Assembly: GCF_005116675.2 (NCBI RefSeq)
Contig: NZ_CP050699.1
Location: 620,001-684,000 of the forward strand
From: Desulfosediminicola ganghwensis
GTDB taxonomy: Bacteria; Desulfobacterota; Desulfobulbia; Desulfobulbales; Desulfocapsaceae
Length of the DNA stretch: 64,000 nt
Reading direction: 5' to 3'
The notes beneath the pieces are model-generated. The model worked only from the letters and a program-made list of their open reading frames with translations. It was not told the origin of the DNA and did not search any database. A program made the position numbers and the translations under genes. This document shows positions 48,714 through 58,204 of the stretch, piece after piece. The stretch's first letter is position 1, and each line of letters opens with the position of its first letter.

Positions 48714-49931
48714 ATGTCACGGGTACTCATTATCGGAGCCGGCGGAGTCGGCAATGTGGTGGCCAAGAAATGTGCGCAGCACAATGAAGTTTTCACCGAC
48801 ATATGGCTGGCCAGCCGCACGGTTTCAAAGTGCGACGCCATCGCCCGGGAAGTGGACAAACTGTACGGCGTAAAGATATCCACCGCCCCGGTTGATGCTG
48901 ACCAGGTTCCGAAACTGGTTGAACTCCTGAACAGGGTCAAACCGGAGCTGGTTATCAACGTCGCGCTGCCCTACCAGGATCTTACCATCATGGACGCCTG
49001 CCTGGAGTGTGGGGTGCACTATCTCGATACCGCCAACTACGAGCCTGAAGACACCGCTCATTTTGAATATAGCTGGCAGTGGGCTTACCAGGACAAGTTC
49101 AGGGAAAAAGGGCTGATGGCCGTCCTCGGTTGTGGCTTTGATCCGGGTGTTACCAATATTTTCTGTGCCTGGGCCCAGAAACATCTCTACGACTCCATCG
49201 AAACCATCGATATTCTGGACTGTAACGCAGGCGACCACGGCCACCCATTCGCCACTAACTTCAACCCGGAGATCAACATCCGCGAAGTGACCCAGACTGT
49301 GCGCCATTGGCATGATGGTGAGTGGATAGAAACCCCTGCTATCTTAAACGACGACTGCGTGCACTTTACCTTCGACTACCCCGTGGCCGGTCCCCGCGAG
49401 AGCTATATGCTCTACCATGAAGAGATGGAGTCACTGGTCAAACACATTAAGGGGCTGAAACGCATTCGCTTCTGGATGACCTTTGGCCAGCCGTATCTCA
49501 CTCATCTGAAGGTGCTTGAAAATGTCGGTATTACCCGTATCGATGAGGTGGAGTATGAAGGCCAGAAGATCGTGCCGATCCGCTTCTTAAAAGCGCTTCT
49601 GCCCGATCCGGGTTCCCTGGGCAGCAACTACAGCGGCAAAACCGTTATCGGCTGTGTATTCAAGGGTGAAAAGGATGGCGTTCAGCAGAAGAAGTACATC
49701 TATAATATCTGCGACCACGCTGAAGCGTACCAGGAAGTGCAGTCCCAGGCCGTGTCCTACACCACCGGTGTGCCGGCGATGATTGGTGCCATGATGATGC
49801 TGAAGGGCATCTGGAAAGGTCAAGGTGTCTTCAACGTCGAGCAGCTTGACCCCGACACCTTCATGGACGAGCTCAACAAAAACGGGCTGCCCTGGCAGGT
49901 GATTGATTTTGAAGGCGAACTTCCCGAATAG
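48714..49931 (+). CDS. Carboxynorspermidine/carboxyspermidine dehydrogenase (saccharopine dehydrogenase family)
   Basis: A 405-residue NADPH-dependent reductase. VLIIGAGGVGNVVAKKCAQH is the Rossmann motif of the saccharopine dehydrogenase family; TANYEPED and LGCGFDPGVTNIF are typical of its carboxynorspermidine synthase branch. It couples putrescine with aspartate semialdehyde to give carboxyspermidine. The substrate choice follows from nspC and speB next door; diaminopropane is a possible alternative. AAAGGAG precedes the ATG; nspC starts five bases after its stop. Confidence 0.93.
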   Translation: MSRVLIIGAGGVGNVVAKKCAQHNEVFTDIWLASRTVSKCDAIAREVDKLYGVKISTAPVDADQVPKLVELLNRVKPELVINVALPYQDLTIMDACLECGVHYLDTANYEPEDTAHFEYSWQWAYQDKFREKGLMAVLGCGFDPGVTNIFCAWAQKHLYDSIETIDILDCNAGDHGHPFATNFNPEINIREVTQTVRHWHDGEWIETPAILNDDCVHFTFDYPVAGPRESYMLYHEEMESLVKHIKGLKRIRFWMTFGQPYLTHLKVLENVGITRIDEVEYEGQKIVPIRFLKALLPDPGSLGSNYSGKTVIGCVFKGEKDGVQQKKYIYNICDHAEAYQEVQSQAVSYTTGVPAMIGAMMMLKGIWKGQGVFNVEQLDPDTFMDELNKNGLPWQVIDFEGELPE

Positions 49932-49936
49932 CAACT

Positions 49937-51115
49937 ATGAACCGCATCGACAAAAAAACTCTGGCCGACTTTCCTGAAAGCATCACAGACCAGGTCGCCA
50001 CTCCCTGTTATCTCATCAGTGAGGATGCGGTTCGCCGCAATTGCCGGATCCTGGCCTCGGTGCAGGAGCGCACCGGAGCCAAGGTCCTGCTTGCCTTGAA
50101 AGCATTTGCCCTGCCTGCTGTCTTTCCCCTTATCAGGGAATATCTGCACGGCGTGTGTGCCAGTGGCCCGATTGAGGCCCAGCTCGGCCGGGAAGAATTC
50201 GGCAGGGAAGTACACACTTATGCACCGGCATATACCACTGCCCAGATGGAGCGGGTCATCCGCTTTTCTGACCACATCCTGTTCAACTCCATCCATCAGT
50301 GGCACACCCACAGAGACAGCATTGCCACTTCCGGGCGCAATATTGAAATCGGCCTGCGGGTCAACCCCGGCCACGCCGAGGTTGAAATTGATCTGTATAA
50401 TCCCTGCCTGCCAGGCTCCCGTTTTGGGGTAAGCCCCGAAGATCTTGCAGACGTGGATCTCTCCGGCATCAGCGGACTGCATTTTCACGCACTCTGTGAA
50501 CAAGGAGCCGACGTACTGGTTCGGGTTCTGAACAGTTTTGAGAATCGGTTCCCGGAAGCAATCAGCAAGATGCGGTGGATAAATTTCGGTGGTGGCCACC
50601 ACATCACCAGGGAAGATTATGATCTCGATTTGTTGTGCAAAACCATTAATGAGTTTCGCGCCCGCCACAACAATATTCCGGTCTACCTCGAACCGGGTGA
50701 GGCGGTAGTGCTCAACGCCGGTGTCTTTGTCACCAGCGTGGTCGATACCATGCATAACGGTGTTGATATCGCCATCCTCGATTCCTCTGCCGAAACCCAC
50801 ATGCCCGACGTATTGGCTATGCCCTATCGTCCCCATGTGATAGGCGGAGGCGCCCCCGATGACCACCCGCACACCTACCGGTTGGGTGGTATCTCCTGCC
50901 TGGCCGGGGATATTGTCGGTGACTACTCCTTCAACGAACCACTCAAAGCCGGAACGCGTCTGGTGTTGACCGATATGGCACTCTACTCATTTGTGAAAAA
51001 CAACACCTTCAATGGCGTTGAGTTGCCTTCGCTCTACACCTGCTCGCTCGCAAGCGGCAGCCCGAAACTTATACGCAGCTTTGACTACTCTGACTACAGG
51101 AGCCGGATAGCATGA
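49937..51115 (+). CDS. nspC: Carboxynorspermidine decarboxylase
   Basis: A 392-residue PLP enzyme of the alanine racemase-fold decarboxylases, removing the carboxyl group of carboxyspermidine (or carboxynorspermidine). The PLP lysine lies in KVLLALKAFALP; later marks are GLHFHALCEQG, MRWINFGGGHH and VYLEPGEAVV. The length matches NspC (about 380-390). Its stop overlaps the start of speB (ATGA), which indicates translational coupling. Confidence 0.95.
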   Translation: MNRIDKKTLADFPESITDQVATPCYLISEDAVRRNCRILASVQERTGAKVLLALKAFALPAVFPLIREYLHGVCASGPIEAQLGREEFGREVHTYAPAYTTAQMERVIRFSDHILFNSIHQWHTHRDSIATSGRNIEIGLRVNPGHAEVEIDLYNPCLPGSRFGVSPEDLADVDLSGISGLHFHALCEQGADVLVRVLNSFENRFPEAISKMRWINFGGGHHITREDYDLDLLCKTINEFRARHNNIPVYLEPGEAVVLNAGVFVTSVVDTMHNGVDIAILDSSAETHMPDVLAMPYRPHVIGGGAPDDHPHTYRLGGISCLAGDIVGDYSFNEPLKAGTRLVLTDMALYSFVKNNTFNGVELPSLYTCSLASGSPKLIRSFDYSDYRSRIA

Positions 51116-51999
51116 ACCAGGAAATGCCGAGTTTTCATGGTGAGGATGTGGAACCCTCAAAGCCTGAGGATGCTCTCTTCCATGTACTGCCCGTTCCGTT
51201 TGAAGAATCGGTGTCCTATGGAGCCGGTACTTCGGCAGGACCGGCGGCAACCCTTGAGGCCTCCTGCCAGCTTGAATTGCTTACCCTCGACGTGGTCCCG
51301 GCCGAATATGGCCTCTATACAGCGCCTCCGGTAGACTGTTCCGGCAGATGCGAAAAGGTGCTGGCAAACATCGAAAGGGGTGTTGACGCGACTCTTGGGC
51401 TGAACAAAATCCCTGTGATTATCGGTGGTGAGCACACGGTGACCTGCGGCGTCATCCCAGCCCTCAAAAAACATTTTGAAGATTTCGGGGTCATCCAGTT
51501 TGACGCCCACGCAGATCTTCGCAACAGCTATCAAGGCTCAGAGTTAAGCCATGCCTGTGTTATGCGGCGAATCCACGAACAGGGAATCCCCATCTACCAG
51601 CTGGGCACTCGCAGCTACTCTGTAGAAGAGCGTGATTATCGACAAGAACATGATATAGCGTATCGGGATGCCGAAGATATCTGGAGAAATGGTCACGACC
51701 TGAATCTTCCCGATAATTTCCCGGAAAAGGTTTTTATCACCTTTGATATCGACGGACTGGATAGCGCCCTGCTGCCCGCTACAGGCACGCCGGTGCCTGG
51801 TGGCCTCAGCTGGTATCAGGCCATGTGGCTGCTTGAACAGATCATGGAGAGCCGTGTCTGCATAGGCTTTGACATGGTCGAGTTCGCACCGATCCCGCAG
51901 TTGCATGGCAACGGATTTACCGCCGCGCAACTGGTCTATAATATGATGGGCTATCTGGTGAAAAGTGACAGGAACAGGCGGTACCACAACCTGAGTTAG
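51112..51999 (+). CDS. speB: Agmatinase
   Basis: A 295-residue ureohydrolase that converts agmatine to putrescine and urea with a di-manganese centre. The metal motifs are complete: GGEHTVTCG, FDAHADLR, SHACVMRRI and FDIDGLDSALLPATGTP. The last has the Asp pair and the GTPVPGG loop typical of agmatinase. Together with SpeA it supplies putrescine for the carboxyspermidine branch. Last gene of the operon, followed by a hairpin. Confidence 0.95.
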   Translation: MNQEMPSFHGEDVEPSKPEDALFHVLPVPFEESVSYGAGTSAGPAATLEASCQLELLTLDVVPAEYGLYTAPPVDCSGRCEKVLANIERGVDATLGLNKIPVIIGGEHTVTCGVIPALKKHFEDFGVIQFDAHADLRNSYQGSELSHACVMRRIHEQGIPIYQLGTRSYSVEERDYRQEHDIAYRDAEDIWRNGHDLNLPDNFPEKVFITFDIDGLDSALLPATGTPVPGGLSWYQAMWLLEQIMESRVCIGFDMVEFAPIPQLHGNGFTAAQLVYNMMGYLVKSDRNRRYHNLS

Positions 52000-52027
52000 C
52001 AGCCCCGCAAATGCGGAAGTTATTGCA

Positions 52028-52061
52028 GGATCCCGGAGTCATGCTGGCTCCGGGATCCTTT
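52028..52061 (+). terminator. Terminator of the polyamine operon
   Basis: GGATCCCGGAG (52028-52038) pairs perfectly with CTCCGGGATCC (52048-52058), followed by TTTC. The T tract is short, but the position 28 bases after speB fits. Confidence 0.7.
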
Positions 52062-52077
52062 CATGTACCCAAACGTA

Positions 52078-52890
52078 TCAGCCCACAGCACCTTTGATAA
52101 TCTCTTTATCAAAATAGTTAATTTCCATTCCGCCATCTACCACGATAGTCTGGGCGTTGATGCCCGAAGATCTCGGCGAGAGCAGAAAGGCTGCGGTATT
52201 CGCCGACTCCTGGGTGGTCAGTGCCTGCTTTCGGGGGATGACTTTTTCTGCAAAGAGGTAACTGTCCACATAGCCGGGGATACCGGCTGAAGCTGAAGTC
52301 TTCAGTAACCCGGGTGCCACCGCATTGAAGCGAACCTTGGAAAAGGCCGAAAAACTCTTGGCCAGGAAACAGAGTGAAGAGTCCAGTGCCGCCTTGATTG
52401 GCGCCATATAGCCATAATTCTCGGCCGCCATACGGGTGGTGGAGATCGAAATGGTCACCACTGAGCCATCTTCTGCAAGCAGCTCCTTGAAATGATTTGA
52501 AATGCTGATAAATGAAAAACAGGAAACATTTACCGCCTGGAGAAAGTCCTTCTTCAAGGTCTCGTGAAAAGGCTTAAGCCCTTCGGAATAATTGGCAAAT
52601 GCGATTGAATGCACCAAACCGCTCAGCTTTATTCCACCACGGCGTTCCAACTCCCGGGCAACTTCATCCCGCACTCTGATAATATTTTCCTCATCCTCCA
52701 CATCGCACAGAAAAACGGGGGAGTCGGGGAAAAGCTTCTTCGCTGTCTTTCTTCGCTCCTCGGAGCGGACAACATGTATAACTTCTGCACCTTCCGCAAC
52801 AAGGGTTCGGGCGATGGCGCAGGCGACAGATTTTTTATTAGCCAGGCCGAAAACAACAAACGACTTGCCGGCTACATCCAGAAAACTCAT
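52078..52890 (-). CDS. fabI: Enoyl-[acyl-carrier-protein] reductase, FabI type
   Basis: A 270-residue short-chain reductase of fatty-acid elongation, reducing trans-2-enoyl-ACP with NAD(P)H. It has the FabI form of motifs: [13 protein letters not shown] in place of a simple G-x3-G-x-G, VHSIAFAN, and the catalytic Tyr-x6-Lys in [12 protein letters not shown]. The C-terminal VDGGMEIN matches FabI. ATG 52890 is chosen over TTG 52899. No strong ribosome-binding site. It is convergent with speB and monocistronic. Confidence 0.9.
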   Translation of the reverse strand: MSFLDVAGKSFVVFGLANKKSVACAIARTLVAEGAEVIHVVRSEERRKTAKKLFPDSPVFLCDVEDEENIIRVRDEVARELERRGGIKLSGLVHSIAFANYSEGLKPFHETLKKDFLQAVNVSCFSFISISNHFKELLAEDGSVVTISISTTRMAAENYGYMAPIKAALDSSLCFLAKSFSAFSKVRFNAVAPGLLKTSASAGIPGYVDSYLFAEKVIPRKQALTTQESANTAAFLLSPRSSGINAQTIVVDGGMEINYFDKEIIKGAVG

Positions 52891-53269
52891 AAGGTTCAAT
52901 AAATTAAGGGTTAAAGTTCAGGTCAGTATCAAATTACAATACACCAGGGAGATGCTGATAACAATATACAACTACAGACCTGACGGGGAGAGCGGTGGAG
53001 GCATTTGGGTTTCACTCAATCATCTCATGAGACACCTCACTTCACTCCGTTCGTCTGCATCAAAGCATTAATTTCCCCCAAATAACAAATTGCTGGGGCA
53101 ATGTGCCTACCCCAGCAAACTCTTAGCTCCTTTTTATACTGTTCTTTCCGGTATGATTACGTTATATGAACCGCATGACACCCTGATGATTGAACCAAAA
53201 CCCTGAAAGAACTGTTCCGTGTCAGAGTATTGGACATGGTTTCGATATAACTAGAAGAGTACGGTTTCC
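52891..53269. other. 379-base divergent gap between fabI and hyuA-like genes
   Basis: It contains a hairpin (TTGCTGGGG 53090-53098 with CCCCAGCAA 53110-53118) with a T-rich run 12 bases later, which may be an orphan terminator or an operator. Otherwise nothing was recognised. Confidence 0.5.
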
Positions 53270-54916
53270 ATGAGCACATACATAATCGGTATCGATACCG
53301 GCGGCACCTTCACCGATGGTGTCCTCCTTGAAAAAGAGACAGGAAAAATTATTGCTTCGGCCAAACAACCAACCACCCACCAGCAACTGGCTCTTGGCAC
53401 AGGTGAAACATTGGGCGCCCTCCTTCGGCAGAGTAACATTTTACCGGATCAGGTAGAATCACTCGTCGTCTCCTCCACCCTCGCCACGAACTCAGTCGTT
53501 GAAAACAAGGGGGCCCGGGTTGCCTTATTGGTGATTGGCTATGTCAAGCATTTCAAACTGCCGGTAAAAGCGGTCATCTACATCAAAGGGGGCCACACCA
53601 TCACCGGAGCCGAAGAAGAGCCGCTTGATCTCGAATACCTGCTCGAGATCGTCCAGGGCCTTCGCAACGAGGTCGACGCCTATGGTGTCTGCTCGGCGAT
53701 GTCGATAAAAAACCCAACCCATGAACTGGTTGCTGAAAAAGCTATCAGCATGATCGACCCCAAACCGGTATTCTGTTCACATCGAACCAGTGATATCGCC
53801 GGGATGCGCGAGCGCGCCGCAACCGCAGGACTCCACGCTAAACTGATGCCCGTGATGCAGAACTATCTGGACGGTGTCAGTGAGGCCATGGAACAGCTTG
53901 AACTCAACTGTCCCGTTTTCGTTGTCAGCGGCAACGGGTCAACGATCGACTCGACAAAAGCCACACATTTTGCCGGTAGCACAGTGGCAAGCGGCCCCGC
54001 CTGTACCGCCCATTTCGGTGCAATGCACACAGAAGGCGACGCCCTGGTTATCGATGTAGGTGGCACCACCACCGATATCGCCATGATCAAAAACGGTGCT
54101 CCCACCCTCTCCAGTGAAGGGTGTCAGATCGGTGGCTGGAAAACCCATGTCGAGGCGGTGGATATGATGACCCATGGCATCGGTGGTGACAGCCACGCCA
54201 TTGTTGATGCCAAGGGCAATGTTCAGCTCGGTCCCAAGCGGGTTGTGCCAATATCGATGGCCGGAGATCTTCCCGGAGTAGAGTGTTGGCTTGGCCAGGA
54301 AGACCGCTCAAAGCTGATTATCAGCCGGCTTGAAAAAATACCTGCCGATCTCCGACAGGCAGACAACATCACCGCCTTCCTTACCCAAAACGGACCGGCA
54401 ACGCCTTGGCAGCTTCGAGAACATACCGGGATCGCCGGCATTACCCTGGAAAAGAAGCTGGAGCGCATGGCTAACCTGCAACAGATATATGAGTGCGGCT
54501 TCACTCCGACAGATGCTCTGCATGTGCTCGGGAAGATCCATCTCGGCGACAGCAGCGCTGCGGAACGTGCGGCCCGGATACTTGGACAGTATCTCTCCCT
54601 GGACGCAGAAGGGTTCAGCGAGCTCATCATTGCCAGGGCTGTGGATACAATTGAAACCCTGATACTCGACTATGTTATTGAACATTATTGGGGAAAATCG
54701 CTCACCAGCTTTCTCTCTCAACGCTATGAGCACCCGGTTGTTGGCGTCAATTTCTCAATCAAGATTCCCATGATAGGTATTGGTGCAGCGGCAAGATATC
54801 TGTTGCCCGCCGTTGCTGAAAGACTTGGAACAGAAGTGACTTTTCCTGACAACTGTGAAGTAGGCAACGCCATCGGTGCCGCCACCATTGGTATGCGTAG
54901 CTCTGTGAAGAAATGA
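53270..54916 (+). CDS. Hydantoinase/oxoprolinase (HyuA)-family protein
   Basis: A 548-residue protein of the HyuA family (hydantoinase A / acetone carboxylase beta-like, with an ASKHA ATP-binding fold). The phosphate loop is GIDTGGTFTDGVL; VIDVGGTTTDIAMI is the second conserved loop and GIGGDSHAIV a third. The C-terminal part (after 380) diverges from typical HyuA and may be a different domain. HyuB, the usual partner, is absent on either side, and similar stand-alone proteins are uncharacterised. ATP-dependent amide or lactam opening is the family reaction; the substrate is unknown. Followed by a terminator. Confidence 0.87.
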   Translation: MSTYIIGIDTGGTFTDGVLLEKETGKIIASAKQPTTHQQLALGTGETLGALLRQSNILPDQVESLVVSSTLATNSVVENKGARVALLVIGYVKHFKLPVKAVIYIKGGHTITGAEEEPLDLEYLLEIVQGLRNEVDAYGVCSAMSIKNPTHELVAEKAISMIDPKPVFCSHRTSDIAGMRERAATAGLHAKLMPVMQNYLDGVSEAMEQLELNCPVFVVSGNGSTIDSTKATHFAGSTVASGPACTAHFGAMHTEGDALVIDVGGTTTDIAMIKNGAPTLSSEGCQIGGWKTHVEAVDMMTHGIGGDSHAIVDAKGNVQLGPKRVVPISMAGDLPGVECWLGQEDRSKLIISRLEKIPADLRQADNITAFLTQNGPATPWQLREHTGIAGITLEKKLERMANLQQIYECGFTPTDALHVLGKIHLGDSSAAERAARILGQYLSLDAEGFSELIIARAVDTIETLILDYVIEHYWGKSLTSFLSQRYEHPVVGVNFSIKIPMIGIGAAARYLLPAVAERLGTEVTFPDNCEVGNAIGAATIGMRSSVKK

Positions 54917-55261
54917 ATCGCTGCACATCCAATGAAAAATTTTTTCAAATATTTTTCACCGGGCTCTTTCAGAGCCCGGTGGTCATTTTAACGAAATAGC
55001 CTGACAAGCTCAATTTCACCTCCCGCGCGTATTTCTGTAATTCCTTACATACTTCTGCTCTGTTTTCAGCTTCTCTGACAACCTGGCCTGTCTGCCTTTC
55101 ACCACGCTTTACTCCAAGACCTCCCGCCAATTACGGCAAAAAGGTCCCCTCTTTGCCAGATAATAGTAAGAACGTAAAAGTAGAGTTTGTTGAATATTGA
55201 TCCGGTTTCTTTACCCCATCACGCCCTTCTCGACCGGAGGGAAAAGGAGATACCACTAAAA
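54917..55261. other. 345-base gap before the PLC-like gene
   Basis: It contains the HyuA terminator and the leader of the next gene, whose frame is open from 55187. No other feature was seen. Confidence 0.45.
54957..54988 (+). terminator. Terminator after the HyuA-like gene
   Basis: CACCGGGCTC (54957-54966) pairs with GAGCCCGGTG (54972-54981), followed by GTCATTTT. It starts about 40 bases after the stop. Confidence 0.65.
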
Positions 55262-56152
55262 ATGAAGGCTTTCGACCATTTACGCGTCACAGCCGAAGCC
55301 GTGCGGCAATTTGTCAGGATGTCTCAAAGTCCTGTAGCCCCAATGCTTCTTCAGCATACCAGCCTGATTCAGGACGGCTCCAAAGATGCAGACATCAGCC
55401 CAATTTATACCAGGGCCACCAATTGGCACTTTGCCCCGCACAACCTTGAACGCTCGACATTGCAGGAACCGATCTGGTCTTTTATGGAGCCGCTCACCTT
55501 CCATATTTCTTCAGATTACATACTCAGAAAACGTAGCGAAGAGATGCTGCATGAGGTACGCAAACAATCAAAAAGGGATGTCTTCAAACTCTTGGGCAGA
55601 GTCCTCCATCATATCCAGGATATGTCCACACCATCACATGTTGTGCCTGTATATCATGGGCCTCTTATCGCTGACAGCTTTGAGACATACCTGAACAAAA
55701 TTTATCTGGCTGACGACATGAACATCAACACCATCTCGGCCAATCTGCAGTTCAGCCCAGCCAACTTGACACCACCGGCCGACACCACAGTTGTTGACAT
55801 TTACATGGAGGCAGGGCAAAAAACACTGCAGTTTCTCAAATCAGAAAACTCCAGCTTTCAAACAGAAAGAAACGGCGTGCGTTGCAACCTGCCCTGGAGT
55901 TACTTTTGGGCTGACAAGTCAACACAGCATAAAAACGGTTACCCAACTGAATGCACAATCGGCGGCTTCGGCAGTTTTGGCCCTTTGGGTAAGCACTTTG
56001 GCACAGTTGGTGAAATACAGTCTGGTGATGATACTTTTATCATCGAAAATGAAGTCTATGAAAAGTTCTGCACAAACCTGGTTCGCGACATGCTGGTCAA
56101 CAGCCTGCGGACCCTGTTCCTGCTCGAGCCTGATTTACGACCACTCTGCTAG
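55262..56152 (+). CDS. Zinc-dependent phospholipase C / P1-nuclease superfamily-like protein
   Basis: A 296-residue protein without a clear signal peptide. HHIQDMSTPSH (116-126) resembles the zinc-ligand segment of the alpha-toxin/S1-P1 nuclease fold (H-x3-D-x-S-x-P-x-H), and FDHLRVTAEAV at the N-terminus fits the first ligand strand (H-x2-I-T). NWHFAP (54-59) could be another. I therefore place it in that superfamily but cannot say whether the substrate is a phospholipid or a nucleic acid. ATG 55262 follows AAAGGAGAT; the frame opens at 55187. Not operon-linked to neighbours. Confidence 0.55.
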   Translation: MKAFDHLRVTAEAVRQFVRMSQSPVAPMLLQHTSLIQDGSKDADISPIYTRATNWHFAPHNLERSTLQEPIWSFMEPLTFHISSDYILRKRSEEMLHEVRKQSKRDVFKLLGRVLHHIQDMSTPSHVVPVYHGPLIADSFETYLNKIYLADDMNINTISANLQFSPANLTPPADTTVVDIYMEAGQKTLQFLKSENSSFQTERNGVRCNLPWSYFWADKSTQHKNGYPTECTIGGFGSFGPLGKHFGTVGEIQSGDDTFIIENEVYEKFCTNLVRDMLVNSLRTLFLLEPDLRPLC

Positions 56153-56210
56153 CCCGAAATTGTCATGCACATTCTGCCTGAATAAAGAAAACACGTTGCC
56201 GATTACATCT

Positions 56211-56254
56211 TAAAGGCCCGAAACAGGGCAAACCCTCCCGGGTCGGGCCTTTAA
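56211..56254. terminator. Bidirectional terminator between the PLC-like and DUF2959 genes
   Basis: TTAAAGGCCCGA (56211-56222) pairs with TCGGGCCTTTAA (56243-56254), a 12-base perfect stem between two convergent genes, with A/T runs on both sides. Confidence 0.7.
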
Positions 56255-56279
56255 AACTGAGTGCCTACCGCTCTAGCTG

Positions 56280-56936
56280 TTACTTGATATGCTCAATGAA
56301 CCTGTTCGATTCCTCGATGGACTGGTTCATCTTGCTGACCAGCCTGTCGATCTCACCTTTGAGTGAAGCAAACTCACCCTGCAGTGAACCAATGGCCTGA
56401 GCATTCAGATTGTGTTTCAGGTACAATACGTTATCCTGAAAGATTCTCAGAACCGGGTCCATACTCTTTTCAGCCTGCCTCATGCTGGAAAGCATCTCAC
56501 GATAGCGGGCCCTGGTCTTCTGCAGCTTTTCCCTGCTCGAATTGCGAAGCTCACGATTCTGGTACATCTCCAGTTCTTCCTCCCACTCCGCAAAGAGATC
56601 TTCAGCAACGTCCTCAACCTTATCAATTCTACTGCGAACCTCGTCAGCAACCTCCACGCTCGCCTCAAATTCGCTGTTGAGCTTATCGTATGCCCGCTTG
56701 ATGTCAGTCTCTTCCAGCTGGACCACTGAGTTAAACTGCTCAAGCGCAGACTTGAATTGCTCCTGGGCATCCTCCTGGGCGTCCCGGGCACCTTCAACCC
56801 TGTCCACCATAATATCGCGTTTATGAATCCCCACCTTTTCCATGGCACTGTAGTATGTCCCGGAACAGCCTGAGAGAGCCAACACCAGCCCGACACCCAA
56901 AACCCATAACAATTGGTTATTATTTCTTTTGTACAT
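56280..56936 (-). CDS. DUF2959-family lipoprotein, coiled coil
   Basis: A 218-residue predicted lipoprotein. The signal peptide ends in LALSGC with Cys24 as lipid site. The mature protein is almost wholly helical and charged, with heptad-like patterns between about 45 and 215, including EQFKSALEQFNSVVQLE. It matches DUF2959, a family of envelope proteins of unknown function. It is transcribed convergently with the PLC-like gene. The start has a possible weak AG-rich site. Confidence 0.88.
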   Translation of the reverse strand: MYKRNNNQLLWVLGVGLVLALSGCSGTYYSAMEKVGIHKRDIMVDRVEGARDAQEDAQEQFKSALEQFNSVVQLEETDIKRAYDKLNSEFEASVEVADEVRSRIDKVEDVAEDLFAEWEEELEMYQNRELRNSSREKLQKTRARYREMLSSMRQAEKSMDPVLRIFQDNVLYLKHNLNAQAIGSLQGEFASLKGEIDRLVSKMNQSIEESNRFIEHIK

Positions 56937-57204
56937 AGTAATTCACTCATCCCCCCATGGCTGAGAGCAACAATCAGCCTGATATTTATTTTCACCGAAC
57001 ATTCAACGACTCCAAAGATCCGTCATGATACCAGCCAATTGTCCTTTGTGCAAAGCTGAGGTTTACCCAACGGATCTTGCCTCTTCTTTTTTTTGAGGGG
57101 TACGCATTTTCATGCAATATCTTCATCTCTTTCCTATAATGGTGAAACGGTGGTACCCTGATCGCAGCTCATTGCCCCCGAACTGATTGCTCCAAGGAAA
57201 AGCT

Positions 57205-57396
57205 ATGGATAAAAACAACCGTAAGAAAAAAACATGTGATGGTTGCGGCGGTTCTGGCCAGATTTCTTTTTTTCGTGGCGTGAGCCGGTTTGTGATGGAC
57301 TGGGATGACTGTCCTGACTGCCTGGGAACCGGTTATGTTGAAGTGGATACAGAGAAAGAAGGTGACAAGACCAACAAGGGTGAGCCTGGGGAATGA
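57205..57396 (+). CDS. Small CxxCxG zinc-ribbon-like protein
   Basis: A 63-residue protein with two DnaJ-type half motifs: CDGCGGSGQ (C11, C14) and CPDCLGTGY (C36, C39), a complete four-cysteine zinc site as in the DnaJ central domain. The C-terminus is acidic and then charged. Such mini-DnaJ-zinc proteins are common but uncharacterised. ATG 57205 follows AAGGAA. It precedes the YkgJ-like gene by about 43 bases in the same direction and may be co-transcribed. Confidence 0.75.
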   Translation: MDKNNRKKKTCDGCGGSGQISFFRGVSRFVMDWDDCPDCLGTGYVEVDTEKEGDKTNKGEPGE

Positions 57397-57439
57397 GAAA
57401 TAACTCTACGCTCGACAAAACGAAAAAGGCTGTACAGAG

Positions 57440-58162
57440 ATGAAAAAACGGATACTCGAAATTATTTATACGGCTTTTGCCGAATGGACGGCTGTCGAGC
57501 GGTGGGCCTGCACCCAGGGATGCGCTACCTGCTGCACCCAAAATGTGACCATTACCGCACTCGAAGGTGCACAAATCCTCAACCATGTTATCAGTCACGG
57601 CAATGAGCAATGGTTCGCCGAAAAACTGAGCGCCCGGGTGATGCCTTTCCATCCATCGCAGACAATGAACGAATACGCACAGATCTGCCTTAACGGCGAT
57701 GAACCGCCTGAAGAAAGCTGCACTGAACCTGTTCAGGCCTGCCCTTTCCTGGAAAGTGGCAGTTGTACCATCTACGAAGTTCGCCCATTCAGTTGCCGCT
57801 GTTTTCTCTCACAAGAGCGGTGCACTCCCAGCCGGCCGGCTCTGGTGGAAAACAAACACCTCGCAGCCTCAACAGCGGTCAGCCAGCTTATCGAACATCT
57901 TGGCCAGTTTGAATATTGGGGGAATATGCTTGATGTTCTGCCAGCCATGCTGGACATATCAAAATTTCAGAACATTCGGCGCCATCTCAAAGATCCTTCC
58001 CTTGCTGACAACTGCCGCCTGCAAACTTTGAAAGCCAAACCGCTTCCAGGTTTTTTGCTTGGACCTGATGATTACCAGGAGGTAGCTCCACTGCTGGAAG
58101 AAGTATTCAACGCAAAAATCGAGGGTAAAACTGTTGAAGCTATTCTCAATGGCGCAGCATGA
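57440..58162 (+). CDS. YkgJ-family cysteine cluster protein
   Basis: A 240-residue protein of the YkgJ (UPF0153, CxxCxxCC) family. Cysteine groups appear at WACTQGCATCC, CPFLESGSCTIYEVRPFSCRCF, and the RP-x-x-C-R pattern typical of the family, which binds an Fe-S cluster or zinc. Function is unknown. The start ATG 57440 comes soon after the small zinc-ribbon gene, and the msrAB gene is convergent with it. Confidence 0.85.
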   Translation: MKKRILEIIYTAFAEWTAVERWACTQGCATCCTQNVTITALEGAQILNHVISHGNEQWFAEKLSARVMPFHPSQTMNEYAQICLNGDEPPEESCTEPVQACPFLESGSCTIYEVRPFSCRCFLSQERCTPSRPALVENKHLAASTAVSQLIEHLGQFEYWGNMLDVLPAMLDISKFQNIRRHLKDPSLADNCRLQTLKAKPLPGFLLGPDDYQEVAPLLEEVFNAKIEGKTVEAILNGAA

Positions 58163-58204
58163 TAATTCACGAGAACTCCATTCATGAAGCGACAGTGGGC
58201 CGGA

